Source: Sclerodactyla briareus (Eukaryota; Echinodermata; Holothuroidea; Dendrochirotida; Sclerodactylidae). Taken from it: a DNA stretch of 64,000 nucleotides. Made by a program: the position numbers and the translations under genes. The notes beneath the pieces are model-generated. The model made no database searches, was not told where the DNA came from, and saw only the letters and a list, made by a program, of their open reading frames with translations. Shown piece after piece: positions 37,331-49,640 of this stretch. Where the stretch lies: contig JAODTK010002821.1 of the NCBI GenBank assembly GCA_026419785.1, positions 17,501-81,500 on the forward strand. The letters run 5' to 3'. Every line of letters begins with the position of its first letter. Positions within the stretch are counted from its first letter, which is position 1.

Positions 37331-39359
37331 CTTACCTCATATGCCCACCAATAATTTATTCACAGATAAAAACAAGATTGTGTACAAACTGGTGAAATCA
37401 ATTGTGCTTCTCACCGGTCGGTTTCGCTTGTGTTTTGACTGAATGTGACATTTGTCCGCCAGTAACCGCAGCGACCAGGTGCCGTAGGCTGAGGGGAGGG
37501 GTGTGGCGAGGGTGTGTACCCGTGGGCGAACGCGAACGAACCCCGCACCAGTGGAGTTTCACGCAAAATTAAAAATGAAACAAGAGCACCCAATGGTGCT
37601 GTAGCGCAAAACAGACAATAGAACCAGACAAATTCAAAATTATTGTAAATGTTTGAGACAATGAAGTAAGAAGGCCAGTTTCAAACATTGCCTATTGTGC
37701 CCCTGTAGCACTTTGACACTTGGTCTTATATGGCCAAAGCTGTCTTAGCATTCAATAACATTGCTACTCAGTTCGGTCAACATGCATCGAAGAATACCAA
37801 TGAGAGAGACGAGGGTGGTGATCTGCCCAAAGTGTTTCGCCGGCTTGTGCAATCTGTGGTTTCTACCATTAGATGAAGCCAATTACTAGCAAACTATAAA
37901 TGTTGAGTTGAAGATGTAGTTTTTAACAACTCTGCGAGAGGAATTCCACCCATTGAAATGCCAACGTAAAATTTGTTAACTGGTCACCTAATTGGAATTG
38001 TTCTGCTGAAATCTCGTCAGTTCATGAACCGCATCCTGATTATATGTCAAAAGTCAAACCGCATCATTATAGCATTGTATGTTCTGGACGTAATCTGGAT
38101 AAAGAGCATAAACATACACATCTATGATGGAATAGGCAATACTATTAATTATGGTGTGATTGGTTACCTTACTTCAGATTGATCACCTATTCACCTACAC
38201 CTACTCTAATTATGATTAGATCACCTCACCTACTTTGCCATTAATGTTATCATAGCTATAGCTGAAACCATACAAACAACAGGTCCATATTTCATTGTGG
38301 ATGCGTGTTTTCCCGGTTCGGTATTGCGCATGTTGCAGAGGACATGTAAGTCTGTGTCTGGGAATGGTTCACAATAGTATGGGCAGTCGGCTGTAAAACG
38401 TCCACATGGAGCATGAATGTTGCTGCCCAAGTTATGAGAAAGTGGTCGATCCTGGGATTCACTGATTGTTGGGGGATGGAAACCAAACTTGTGGTGCTCT
38501 GTGAAACAGGTTACACCCTGCCTTGATATCATTTTGACCACTTCTGAGAAGAGTGGTGAGTTATCAAAGATGAAAATAACCAGGATCCGAGGAGGCTTGA
38601 GTGGCTTCCTGTATGTCATGAGAAGCGGTTGTAATCAGCAAGTTAGATCAGAAGAAGCCTACAGGGCAGAGAGAAATGGACTTGGTGGAAATTGGTTACA
38701 ACAATGTGGACTTTAATAACCAGTAGTTTTTTTGGTGATGGTACCGAGATCATACTGATAATATCGATGACAGATCAGCTAGTTACATGAGAATTATCTG
38801 CAGGTTTAGCTTTAAATTTGAATTGTGGTCTCTGGGTTGTTGAGTGTGATCAAGCTATTATTCCCTCTCATAACCATAGACAGTGCGCGTTGGGAGCCAA
38901 AGTCAAGAGGTTGGATAATACAGTAGTGGGGGCTGCACTTGGCAATGGGTTGAAGCCAATCATGGAGAGGTGCCCGGAGATCGGAAGCCCCAAGGCCCAT
39001 GGCCATGGCTTGTGGGCAATGCGCCTCTGAGCCCCACGCAAGTTGACTTCTTTCAAGGCCAGCTTGAGTGGAGGAAACACTAGTTAGTGTTGCAATTATT
39101 AGAGATATGGCATTTTTCTACAAAGCATGGGTTGTGGCTACTGTGCAAGCATGGTATTATAAGAAGGTACGTCTGCACAGTGGCCTATCCCAACCTCAGA
39201 TGGGGAGATTGTCAGGGTAATTTTTTTCATATTGTAATGATGACAACATTTTCCGAAGGGAGGGTAACTTGTCTCATATCATACAAGCATTAACACACAA
39301 TATTCTGGGTAGGGAAGGGGTAGCAAGATTTTCCGGGGAAGGGTAAGCTCATATCCATA

Positions 39360-40640
39360 TTGAGCATAATTCTATATGAATCCTAAATGTACAACGTGCG
39401 TACATTGATAGGGATAGCAGTGGGGCTTGTGTTGGCAGTGCTGACTTGCATTGCACCGGTATATTTTTCAAAACCACATCTCATTCTATTTCTTAATCTA
39501 TTTACTGTATGCATTCGCACTGATTCCATTTCTGATTCTCAATCCTACTAGTTTTTTCAAGGATGGGTGGATAGGCAAAGGATTTCAATAATCCATCTCA
39601 TGATGTTCATACTCACTGCCTTTTTCCCTAGGTTTTTTTTTTTTGTATTATACCAGAAGCCTAAGAGGCTACTCTAAAATTGACTTTTTCTCCTAAATTA
39701 AAATTGGGAAGGCTACCGCACTTGCTGGTTCCATGCTCCCAACAAAGCAGTTAGCACCTCTGCAACAAACTTTTGCCTTTCTGTCTTTAGGGGGGAGGGG
39801 TGGAAGGTGATCACAATTTTTTTTTTTTTTGTCTTCTTATATGTGCATTTATTCGATAGTTGTAACCTTATATGAGCATAATTCATCTAAATCATCTATG
39901 AAGTGTCACAATTTGACATTTTAGTTGGGGGGTCATCTCATTGATGTGATTTGCCTATTCTCAATTCAGCTCCCTTCCGATACACTTTGTACATGATGTA
40001 GTAAAAGAACTAACAATTTCTCAGGATGACCACATATAGGCTGCAGGATGCAAGGGAGTGTAACTCGGTCACTACAAGAGCCTCCTTCCCCGTGGACTAC
40101 AGGCAATCCCCAAGGGCTATTTGTTTATCGCAATTGGGGGTGCCTTGTTTTATTAATTCTGACAGGGGTCTCAAAACATTGTAGTTCAGTGTCAAAACGT
40201 ATTACATTGAAATTGAGTGAATGGAGTTGCATAAAACTGTAATTTGGAACATCATAGTAGTGGGTGGGGAAAATTGTGAGGGGGGGGGGGGGTGCAGGTA
40301 TGCGGAAGAACCCAGTTATGGGGAAATATGAGAGGAAGCACGGAAGATGTGTAATTTATAGGGGGTACTAGTGGATTCAGGTTTGTCAACATTTGTCATT
40401 GGGGAAATCATGATGAAGGGGGTGGGGGTGCCCACTGGGGCGGGGGTGTTGGGGAAGGCGGGGGGTAGGCTGAATGGGCCAGCAGCGCCCCAGTATGAGG
40501 GAGGGAATAGAGAGATCAGGAAAAACATTCGGGAATTAGACGCACATTCACAGTAGGATGTGCTCCCATGACGAACATTCGCCACTGACCATGCGTCACA
40601 ATATGGAATATAGCATTTTGATGCATTTAACAGATGGGCC
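39360..40640. other. Segment present only in this Helentron-like copy
   Basis: The copy at 57087-60235 has no counterpart. The segment holds poly-T runs (39635, 39820), a G run (40280) and G-rich sequence near 40415-40465. I recognise no gene and no hAT ends in it. Confidence 0.5.
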
Positions 40641-40839
40641 TAGAACAAACAGTGGACTAAGCCAGAAGATCCCGGCCACCCTGATGGACCACTACAAGGA
40701 GCATTAAATAAGACCACCCCCCCCCCCCCAATTTGGAAACTTGAGATGCATGTCGAGTCTAAGTGTTTATTCCATGAATTTTTATAAAAATGGCCGCTGG
40801 CCCAAGGGGACCTTGGATTCAAAAGGTCCGAACACCCCA

Positions 40840-42160
40840 GGTTCGACGTTAGACCATCATCGTACCAAATGTCAGTACTGTGCACCAAAACTTGGGAGAG
40901 GAGAAGCATTTGTCTATTCCACATGACGGGCTATTTCAGGCCAACACTGGGGACATGGGTCCCCAATCCCTGGGCACCATGAAGGTAGGCTATCAGACCA
41001 TCCTGCATGACCGAAAACATCGGCACTGTGCAAATGGATTTGTAGGAAATACTATTATTTCGCAGTATTTATATGATGAGCCATAGGCCCAAACTGGGCC
41101 TGAGGACCGAAATTTCTGGACGAGCAAAGGGCCTTTTACGAAGGAACCTACATGTGACGTTGAAGAACCCAATGAAGTTTGGAAAGGAGATGCATTGCGA
41201 ACACCATTGTGTGAAATATCATCAAATGGGCCCTAGGGCCCAAGTCAACCTTGGACAGAAAAAATCATAACACCAAAGGTATGTCTACAGCCATTCTTAT
41301 GGCCGACATCAGCACTGGGCAAAAATGCATTTCGTAGGAGATACAAGATTGCAGGATTTCATCTATTGGGCCCTAGGGACCAAACTGGGCCCTGGCCCCC
41401 AAATTCACGAAAAACCCGATGGCCCTCTAGCCAAAGACCATTACAAGTAACGTTTAAGAAAATCAATTGAACTTGTGGGAGGAGGTAGAGATGCATTTGA
41501 AGTACCATTGTGTGAAATTCTGAATGGGACGCGGGCCCAAGTGGGCCCTTGGACCAACAATTCCTGAACACCCCAAAGGTACAGCTGTCAGACCAGTCAG
41601 TATGAATGCATGTCAGCAATGTGCAATAAAAATTTGTAAGAGAAGCATTTTGCGAAATTCCACATAATGGGCTCCAGGGCCCACAATGGGCCTTGGGAAC
41701 TAATGCCCTGGGCACCCTAAAGATATGGCAATTAAGACCACCATCACGACTGAACATCAGCACGGGCAACAAAATGTAGGAGATACAAGATTTTATGGTA
41801 ATTATATAATGGGCCCTAGGGGCCCCAAAGGAGTCCTGGAGCCCAAAAATTACCGAACACACACGATGGCCCTCTACCCAAGGACCATACATGTAACCTA
41901 GAAGAATGAATCGTGTGGGAGGAGTTGCATTTCTTGTACAGCGTGTGAAATTCTAATGGGCCCGGGGCCCGCGTGAGGGCCTGCGACCAAAACTTCCGAA
42001 CACCCCGAAGGTACGGCTGTTAGGACATCATAATGCACGAACATCAGCAATGTGCACACAAATTTGTAGGAGATACATTGGAATTTTACACATAATGGCC
42101 TATACTGACCCTCAATGGCTTTGACCTTGACCGTCACAAGGTCAATATGCCCATGGGTAA
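40840..42160 (-). repeat. Internal tandem array, ~147-bp and ~295-bp periods
   Basis: The landmark 'gaccatc...catcagca-tgtgca' falls near 40845, 40995, 41290, 41585, 41732 and 42018, giving steps of about 147-150 or 286-297 bases. Each unit holds TGGGCCC/AGGGCCCAA palindromic blocks and a TTTGTAGGAGATAC block. Units are diverged and indel-rich. The same array is in 58890-60000. Confidence 0.75.
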
Positions 42161-42318
42161 TGAACATGTGTTCAAGTTGGTCGACATCATCCAGAGAATG
42201 TTTGGGAGCCGAAAAGGCAATGGTTAAACACTGGATAGATAGATAGATAGAAGATAGATGAGTGCATGCAGATTCCACAGAGGCTCAACCAGCATAGCTG
42301 AGTTTGAGCTGAAAAATG

Positions 42319-43010
42319 TTGGGTGATAGTTTTCAACACTCTCTTGTGTATATGAAAAACCATTTTTTCGCGCTCTTCTGCGCGCGTGGCCATGTTTGCT
42401 TCGTCAGTTCTATTTGATCCGATGATATCCACGCAGGATCTAATGTACCAAAATCAAGCTCGCAGATGGGGGGCCACGTTCCCCCAATCAAATTCTAGTT
42501 ATTAGTTTATGAAAAACCCAAAAAATTCTTCGTGCGCTCACGCGCGCCTGGCTGTGATTTCTTCGTCAATTTTCACTTTGACCCCGATTATATGCCACGC
42601 ATCATGTTAATGTACCAAACATGAAATTCGCGGATTCGGAACAAATCTTTTCGTAGATGGGGGGGGCATGTTCACCGAAATCCCCAAATGAAACAAGTTG
42701 TGGTGATAGTTTTTAAACTAGGTAATAAAAAAACTCAAAAATTTGCGCGCGATGAGCGGCGCGTGGTGTTTTTTCTACATCAATTTACATTTTATCCGCT
42801 TATATGCCATGCATGATATCTTGTACCAGAAGATCAAATTTATCGGATCGAACAAATCTTTAAGATGGGGGGGGGGCACTTCCTCCAATCAAATCCCTTG
42901 TGAAAAAAAAAAAAATGTTGTGTGATAGTTTTTAACACTTATGTGAGTAAAAAACCCAAAATTTCTGCGCGCTTCGCACGCGTGCCTGTGTTTTCTTCGT
43001 CAATTTGCAT
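42319..43010 (+). repeat. Tandem repeat, 3.5 units of ~175-217 bp
   Basis: Units begin near 42319, 42495, 42699 and 42916 with GTGATAGTTTTTAACAC or a variant. Each continues AAAAACCCAAAA, a GCGCGC-rich patch, TTTTCTTCGTCAATTT, TTTGACCCGATTATATGCCA, a CGAACAAATCTT block and a G run with CCCCAATCAAAT. A partial unit lies at 35925-36003, before the Helentron-like end. Confidence 0.8.
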
Positions 43011-43523
43011 TTGACCCGATTGTATGACACGCATATTCTACTTGTACCGTTGGGACTCGACTTCAAGGAGACGTTCATCTATTCGGCTGGGGGACGCCTC
43101 CCCGGCCACCCCAGTCTGCATATTTACCTCGCAGCTGTATTTAGTCCAACAATCGGCAGTGCAAAGTTCAGAACAATCTTAATCCTTGCCCATAGGCGCA
43201 CTGTACTTAAGGCCTACGTTTCCGATCAAGTTTTGTTTTTTGTAGCTATCAGTTTAGACGAGAACCCCTCTTCATCATAAAGTGAGGAACATTTTAAATG
43301 AAAATCCCCATTTATACAAATGACAGGACAAAAACGCCAACTTAAAGATATTTTCAGTGTCATGAAACGGCCCGAGAGGCGATCCCTGTCATCTGGGAGC
43401 TTCAGACGGCTAAATTTTCTGTACGCTACCGCGCACCCTGTGGTGGCGGGCTCCGCTTAGATATCAACTCATCAACGTTTTGCCCCCCTATGTAAAACCC
43501 TGGTCGGCCGCCCCGCATATGGG

Positions 43524-43937
43524 TCACAGAAGTCGATGGAGGAAAACAACCCAGGTAGCTAACACAATCACATCCTTCATTGATGGATTGAGATTGGTGG
43601 AATCCAGTGAGATTGGAGCAAAACTAGCAAGGCCGGTACTAATCTGCCCCACACCACCCTGTCCAGGCGTACACTGGTGGTTTGGGGCGCCCGCCCAAAC
43701 GGCAGCACGCTCATGAATTGGCTCAGCTTCGCTTGTACCTCATCAAGAAGATTGGGTTAATAGAGTCATGCCCGCCGCTTGACGAAGATGTAGCCGGGTT
43801 TTGAAGCGACAATGCATTGCTGCAATGTGCCTCCCGCGGTGAGCTATCTTGGCAGTTTGACTGATGTATATATTTTTATTTTGTGAGTGCCTGACGATAA
43901 TAGTACAATCTTGGCATGTTCATTTCGTTCATTTGTT
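43524..43937. other. No gene recognised
   Basis: Short stretch right of the hAT-bounded unit; no motif or repeat seen. Confidence 0.3.
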
Positions 43938-44615
43938 AGGGTGAGACTGGTGTCTCATCCTCTCGCTGGTGATGTCGGTGCACTGCCTAGCATAGAGATG
44001 GACTCATTCCTTTTGCTGGGCGCTGTTGAGTCATAGTTTGAGACGGTGTCTCATTCCTTCTCCGGGGCACAGTTGGAGTCTATGAAGTGAGACTGGGTGT
44101 CTTCTCTCACTGGGCACAGTTGGAGTCTATGAAGTGAGACTGGGGTGTCATTCCGCTCGCTGGGTGATGTTAGGGTCTATAAAGTGAGACTGGTGTCCTC
44201 ATCCCTCTCGCTGCATGGGTGATGCTGGGGTGTAAGGAGGCCCTGTTGTGTCATGATATGATGGTATAAACACTGCTATCATGGAGATGTCTTCGTTCCT
44301 CTCGCTGGGCTGCTGTTGGATTCAATTGAGGTGATACTCAGGTGTCCCTCATCCTCTCGCTGGGTTATGCTGGGGTCTATAGGGGCCATGTTGTAAGTGT
44401 CATGATATGATGATGATACACTGCTAGCATGGAGATGTTTTCATTCCTCTCGCTGGTGCTGTTGGAGTCTATGAGGTGACACTAGGTCTCATCCCTAGCT
44501 GGTTCTGTGGGGGTCATAGGGCCATGTTGTAAGTGTCATGATGATGATGATGATCACACTGCCTAGCAGGGAGATGTTTAATTCCTCTCACTGGGTGCGG
44601 TTGCAGTATATTGAA
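43938..44615 (+). repeat. Composite minisatellite (~60-bp subunits, ~145-bp higher order)
   Basis: The subunit GTGAGACTGGTGTCTCATCC, CTCTCGCTGG, then G-TGTTGGAGTCTAT, recurs about every 60 bases. A longer unit with GGCCATGTTGTAAGTGTCAT and CTAGCATGGAGATG recurs near 44281, 44430 and 44568. Indels between units are common. Confidence 0.85.
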
Positions 44616-45769
44616 GCCCTTCAACAGAGTGGGTCAGCTGCGTATCATTTGAAATGAAGGGCCTGGAATTTGTCTCCATGTGTGCTTAGATGAGCTATGT
44701 CTCCTCGGAATTACCTCATGCAGTAAGGGGGTATTCACAATGTAATATTTTGTACAGAACAACAATTGATTTTGTAGGAAGATATAGAGGTCCTCATCTA
44801 TTCATGGTAACACCACCAACACCAGTTTTGTTTCCCGAATCCATCATAAGATTTTTCTTTTTAGAAAATTTTAACGAAGCAAAATTTGTAAAACGACTCA
44901 CCATGGTATATTATTAGAAAAAAAAAAAAAAAAAAAAAAACAATCATCCCATCACACAAAGTAATTAATAATATAACTGTTACCTTGATAAGAGATTATA
45001 TCAGCAAAATAGTTTCCATTATGAAACTGTGAAATTTAATGAAAGTACTACATTGATAAGGCAGTACATGAGGTAATTTGAATGTCCATGAGAAAAACGA
45101 AAACAAAATGTTGTGGGTCAAGATGTTGTCAGGTCAGGCAGAATCAATGTCCTGATATGAAATTTGCCCTGACTGGGTCGATATTGATTTACCCAACGTT
45201 CCGCAACCATTGGGCCTCGACCATTCATGGGCCTCGCACAAATTTTGTTGCACAATAATTGTGCTCAAAGACACATTGTAGGAAAAATACTTTTTCCAGC
45301 ACACAACTGGTAGTCTTTTCAAAATTGTCCATTGTCTTGTGGTCTGGTTGTGCACTCTCAGCAATACGGGATACTTGACTAGCCCAAAATTTTCTGCATG
45401 CACTGAACCAAGTGATGGTTGAACTCAACATGCATTCAAACAATCGTTCGGCACAGGTATATAGGACTTCTTATAATTAGAGTTGCAGATTCAATCCGAA
45501 CACTCAACACAAGTATATTATGCCATGTTCATGATGCATATAAAATTAGCCAGGTACAGTCCTTGAATTGAACAAGCTTCAAGGTCAGGTCTGCCTACTA
45601 TTACCCATCATAAAAAGTCCTAAGTGACAAGCCACTGGCTGTTTCTGTTCCAGTTACCTACTACTATTTCCAGCAAAATGGCAGCAAGTCCATTTTTCAA
45701 GAGGCTTTGGAAATTAGCAATGAGAGAGGTATATGTATACTAAATCAAACCGATCAACATGGGGATTAC
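44616..45769. other. No gene recognised; poly-A run at 44918-44940
   Basis: A 22-A run follows ATTAG. It could be a retrotransposed tail, but no coding or SINE body precedes it. The minus-strand open frames near 45134-45443 show no motif. Confidence 0.35.
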
Positions 45770-48060
45770 AGGTAAATGAATAGTTCAATGTTGAACTTGC
45801 TGCGTTGGAGAAACTACCTAACGGAGTCGATAACATGGTTAAGCCAAGGAAAATAGTTCTATGCTACCTATTCAAGTCGGAATTGCGCTAATCACCAATG
45901 AAGGCAATCACATGGTACAGGTGGTGAATCGATCTCATGGTTAACCTGTTCAGATAGGGTTAAAAACTACCTAATTAGGCCAATCTCTGCTGGGTGTGAG
46001 ACAATAAATAGTTTCACTATTAACCTGTTAGATAAAACAGAACTAATTAAATAAGCCAATTCAATGTGGGTACAAGACAATAAATAGTTTCACACATTAC
46101 TGTTAGATAGGATAGAACTACCTAACTAAGCCAATTCACATTGCTGGGTGGGTGAGGCGATAATAGTTCACATATTATCGTTAGATAGGATAGAAACTAA
46201 CTAAACTAAGCCAAATCACTGTTGGGACGGAGACAATATAAGTTCACATATTAACCTGTTCATATAGGAGAGAAACTACCTAAATGAGCCAATCAAATGC
46301 TGGGACCAAGAACAATATTAAAGTTCACATATTAACCTGTTCATATAGGAAGAACTACCTAACTGAGCCAATTCAAATGTGGGTACAAGACAATAAATAG
46401 TTAAATTCACATATTACCTGTTAGAATAAGAGAAAAAACAACTACTAACTAAGCCAATCACAGCGGTCGGTAAAGACAAATATATAGTTCACATGTTAAC
46501 CTCTTCAGATAGAATGAAATCCTAAATAAGCCAATTCACATGCCTGGGTTAACACGCCAATAAATAGTTCAACAATTACCTGCTCAAATTAAGAGAAAAA
46601 AACTACTTAACTAAGCCAAACACATGCTGGGTTACAAGGACAATAAATAGTTAACATATTAACCATGTTCAGATAGGATAGGACTACCTAACTAAGCCAA
46701 TCACAGCTGGGTGATGAGGACGATAATAGTTCACATTATGATCCTGTTTAGATAGGATAGAACTACCAACTAAGGCCAATTCACATGTTGGGCACGAGAC
46801 AATATATAGTTCACATATTAACATGTTCATATAGGATAGAACTACCTACACGAGCCATCAAATGCTGGGTACAAGACCAATATATAGTTCACATATTAAC
46901 GGTTCATATAGGATAGAACTACCTAACTGAGCCAATCAAATGCTGGGGACAGAGGACAATAAATAGTTCACCTATTACCCTGTTGAATAAGAGAAAACAA
47001 CTACATAACTAAGCCAATCACATGTGGGTACACGACAATATAGTTCACCATGTTAACCTCTTCAGATAGAATAGAACTACCTAAATAAGCCAATCACATG
47101 CTGGGTACAAGCCAATAAATAGTTCACATATTACCCTGCTCAAATAAGAGAAAAACTCCTTAACTAAGCCATCAACATGCTGGGTACAAAGGACAATAAA
47201 ATAGTCAAATATACCGTTTGCAGATAGGATATGACTAACCTAAATAAGCCAATCAATGGCTGGGACAAGACAATAAATAGTTACTATTACCCTGCTCAAA
47301 TAGAGAAACCTACTAACTAAGCCAATCACATTGCTGGGTACAAGACAAATAAAATAGGTCACATATTACCTGTTCAAATAAGAGAAAAACTACATAACTA
47401 AGCCAATCACATGCTGGGTACAAGAAATGAAATAGTTCAAATATGACCTGTTGGTAGAGGGAAATACCTGAGCCAATCGAAGGCTGGGGACAAGGACAAT
47501 ATAGTTCACATATACCCGTTTAGATAGGATAGAACTTCCTAACTACGCTAATCACGAGACAATAAATAATACACACAGATCAACTGTATAAAGATAGAAA
47601 CTATATAACTAACACAAATCACATAATGGGTGGTACTAGACACAATAATCAGCATGGGTGGAAAAAATTGGAAGGTGGGAGCTCTTCCCAGGAAATCTTT
47701 GCCCATTCTGGAGGGAAATCTTGCAACCTGGAGGGAAAACTCTTTCAACTTTAGGGGTAATCATGTAATTTTTCAGGGCAACAAATTCTCTCCGGGAAAT
47801 TTACATTTTTTCCCATCACTGATAATCCAGTTTCACATATAAACAGGTTTTATCTGGATAGACTACCAAACTGAGCCAATTCACACGTGGGGTACAAGAC
47901 AATAAATAGTTCACATATTAAATGTAGATAGGATAAAAACGTACCAAACTAAGCCAATCACATGCGGGGTACAAGAAAATAAAATAGTCACATATCACTC
48001 TGCTTCAGTCTAGGATAAAATACTTGAAGGCCAATGGTCATGTAAATATGACTGGATTCT
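45770..48060 (+). repeat. Satellite array, ~78-bp monomer
   Basis: The monomer consensus by eye is CTACCTAACTAAGCCAATCA, CATGCTGGGTACAAGACAAT, AAATAGTTCACATATTAACC, then TGTTCAGATAGGATAGAA, about 78 bases. Roughly 29 monomers fit the span, with frequent small indels. A non-satellite segment interrupts it at about 47640-47830. Further monomer pieces lie at 48565-48597 and 48925-49010, so the array once extended to about 49,010. Confidence 0.9.
47640..47830. other. Non-satellite insertion inside the satellite array
   Basis: This segment does not match the monomer. It has short internal repetition (GGAGGGAAATCTT / GGAGGGAAAACTCTT) and no terminal repeats that I can see. Confidence 0.6.
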
Positions 48061-48564
48061 TGGTACTTTCTAATTTACATTATGACAAACCGTGAAATCA
48101 ACATGGAAATTTCAGCCGAATCAGTCGATTTGTGTTCTGATAAGCACAATCAGCTAGTTCCAATATCACCTTGTGACATTAAGGATCTGGGGAACTTCAG
48201 AAAACCCCTATCTTCACCGTCATATAAAAACAGCTACTTTTGTAAATCTTGTACGCAAAACATTATAGATGGGATCAAATGAAAACATACAAAATTGATC
48301 ACAAAAATTGAAGAAAACTAATCATTTTTAAGTGACCACCTTATTTTGTCTTTTGTTATCATGGCGCCCAAAAAGGCAGCAATACTGGGTAGGGGTTTAT
48401 CCATGGTCTTTGCATCATCATCTGTGATGTCTAGATGTCTTCAAATTTCTCATGAAGAAAAGGCATGTCTCAAAAAAAAACAAGGCACACATGCTAGGAC
48501 TCCAAATATGGCACCCTTTTTACCTGTGCTAGTTTAAAACAGTCTGTTACATGGCCATGGCCCT
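48061..48564. other. Unique segment between satellite pieces, no gene assigned
   Basis: An open frame (48082-48282, plus strand) reads with reasonable codon look but no known domain. Another at 48346-48537 starts in an ATGGCGCCCAAAAAGGCAGC context. Either could be a captured exon, but I cannot support a gene. Confidence 0.3.
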
Positions 48565-48596
48565 TAGTCTAAGCCAATCACATGCTGGGTACAGAC

Positions 48597-48925
48597 AGAA
48601 TGTTGGCACAGTTAGTGGAGGCCATACACCTGGTAGACCGGGGTTCGATTCCCGGTCGGGTCATACCAAAGACTACCTGTTGCCTTCTCCGCTGGATGCC
48701 CGGAACAAGGGGTTGGAGCAGGCGACAAACGAGGGGTAGGCAATTTGACAGTTGCAGTCTGCGTGTGTTAACCCCACACCAAACATCGAAAAGTACCGCC
48801 AAAGACCAATGCTTTAGTTTGTGTACCGGTAGAGGGGATTCGCAGCTGACAGTAGGAGCAGTATCCAGGTCGCTTCCTTGCTGGGCTTGAATAGGTTTGA
48901 AACTATGCTTGGCAAGTATACCATA
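48597..48925 (+). mobile_element. tRNA-derived SINE inserted in a satellite monomer
   Basis: The head has a weak A box (TTGGCACAGTTAGTGGAGGC) and a near-perfect B box within GGGGTTCGATTCCCGG (48640-48655), followed by TCATACCAAAGACT. The body then shows GTTGCCTTCTCCGCTG, AAGGGGTTGGAGCAG, a GCGTGTGTTAACCCCACACC block and, near the end, CTGGGCTTGAATAGGTTTG. All these blocks recur in order in the split copy at 17592-17532/15822-15545. The satellite monomer breaks off at GCTGGGTACAGAC on the left and resumes near GACTAATAGTTTG on the right, so the SINE entered an existing array. The pattern recalls the Meta-domain SINE superfamily, from memory. Confidence 0.8.
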
Positions 48926-49034
48926 AAAAATTATAGAAAGACTAATAGTTTGCTGTTACCCTGTTTAGATAAGGTGAAAATATTGACCTAAACCAATTAC
49001 ATGCTGGGTACAGTCCCCTGTCAAGATGAATTAA

Positions 49035-49640
49035 CCTACAGAGTGGTATTCCTGGTCCAGTATGTCGGGTTTAATTCCTCGGCAGATAAACAAAGGCCTC
49101 TGTAGGGTAATATCATGAGTGGTTGGTGCGGAGTGCTAGGGTCTTCATCTCCCCCTATCAGTCAGAGGTTTAGCTACATCCAAGAGTGGTATCCTATGGT
49201 TAGGGTCGTTAATCCTCGGCTGAATAACAAAGGCCCTTGGTCGGTATATCATAGGGTTTGGTTAGCGGAGTGCTAGTACTTCATCTCCCCCCTTATCCTC
49301 GGAGTTTAGCTACACCACACAGAGTGGTATCATGATGGGTCAGGTGTCGGAATTCCTCGGCGAATAACAAAGGCCTCTGTCCGGGGATTCATAGGGTTTG
49401 GTAGCGGGTGTAGGTATTATCTCCCCCCTTATTCCTCCGATAGCTACATCCCAAAGTGGTATCCTGGTTAGTGTGTCGGGAATTCCTCGGCGAATAACAA
49501 AGGCCTCTGTTCGTACATATCAATAGTGTTTGTTAGCGGAGGAGTGCTAGGTACTTCATCTCCCCCCTTATCCTCAGAGTTAAGCACATCCACAAGTGGT
49601 ATTCCTGGTCGATGTGTCGGGTAATTCCTCTGCTGCAAGC
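49035..49640 (+). repeat. Tandem repeat, ~4.3 units of ~140 bp
   Basis: Units start with AGAGTGGTATCCTGGT near 49041, 49182, 49322, 49453 and 49596. Each has AATTCCTCGGCGAATAACAA, AGGCCTCTGT, TAGCGGAGTGCTAG and CTTCATCTCCCCCCTTATCC. The array directly follows the last satellite piece. Confidence 0.9.

Larger units (their letters stand above)
37581..42316 (-). mobile_element. Long Helentron/Helitron-like non-autonomous element
   Basis: The 3' end (left, read on the minus strand) is GCTACAGCACCATTGGGTGC, TCTTG, then T. From there, 37581-39350 follows 57087-58870 block by block, and 40970-42316 follows 58890-60235. The right part holds a tandem array with TGGGCCC and GACCATC-ATGA-TGA-CATCAGCA units, then GACCTTGACCGTCACAAGGT, a GATA tract (42233-42260) and the end block CAGCATAGCTGAGTTTGAGC. 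The stretch 39360-40960 is missing from the other copy and is either an insertion here or a deletion there. No Rep or helicase domain is visible, so it would need an outside source of transposition proteins. It lies inside the hAT-bounded unit. Confidence 0.7.
34786..43515. mobile_element. Large unit bounded by hAT-like ends with exact 8-bp target duplication, heavily nested
   Basis: The left end CAGGGGCGGCGCCACAGGGG is nearly identical to the inverted right end of the element at 15823-17531, with similarity continuing through TATGGGTTTGGGCGAAAAAA. The right end, inverted, reads CGGGGCGGCCGACCAGGG and TTTTACATAGGGGGGCA, matching the left end of that element. Flanks are CATATGGG on both sides (34778-34785 and 43516-43523). 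The 8.73 kb holds a second-family hAT-like element (34923-35901), Helentron-like sequence (36009-~36600 and 37581-42316) and tandem repeats, so most of its length comes from later insertions. I recognise no transposase. The alternative, two unrelated ends with a chance 8-bp match, is unlikely but not excluded. Confidence 0.7.

Noticed and set aside
40840-42160. CRISPR-like array
   Set aside because: The repeats are long (about 147 or 295 bp), diverged, without unique spacers, and sit in an animal-type genome inside a transposon.
41359-42278. Coding regions of 177 and 126 codons on the minus strand
   Set aside because: They run across the tandem array and shift between units; equivalent units in the other copy are not open.
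44916-44940. Processed pseudogene or mRNA tail
   Set aside because: A poly-A run exists, but no coding or UTR-like body was recognised before it.
48597-48670. Functional tRNA gene
   Set aside because: The B box is near perfect, but the A box is weak, stems do not fold into a full cloverleaf, and a SINE body follows that recurs at 15545-15822.
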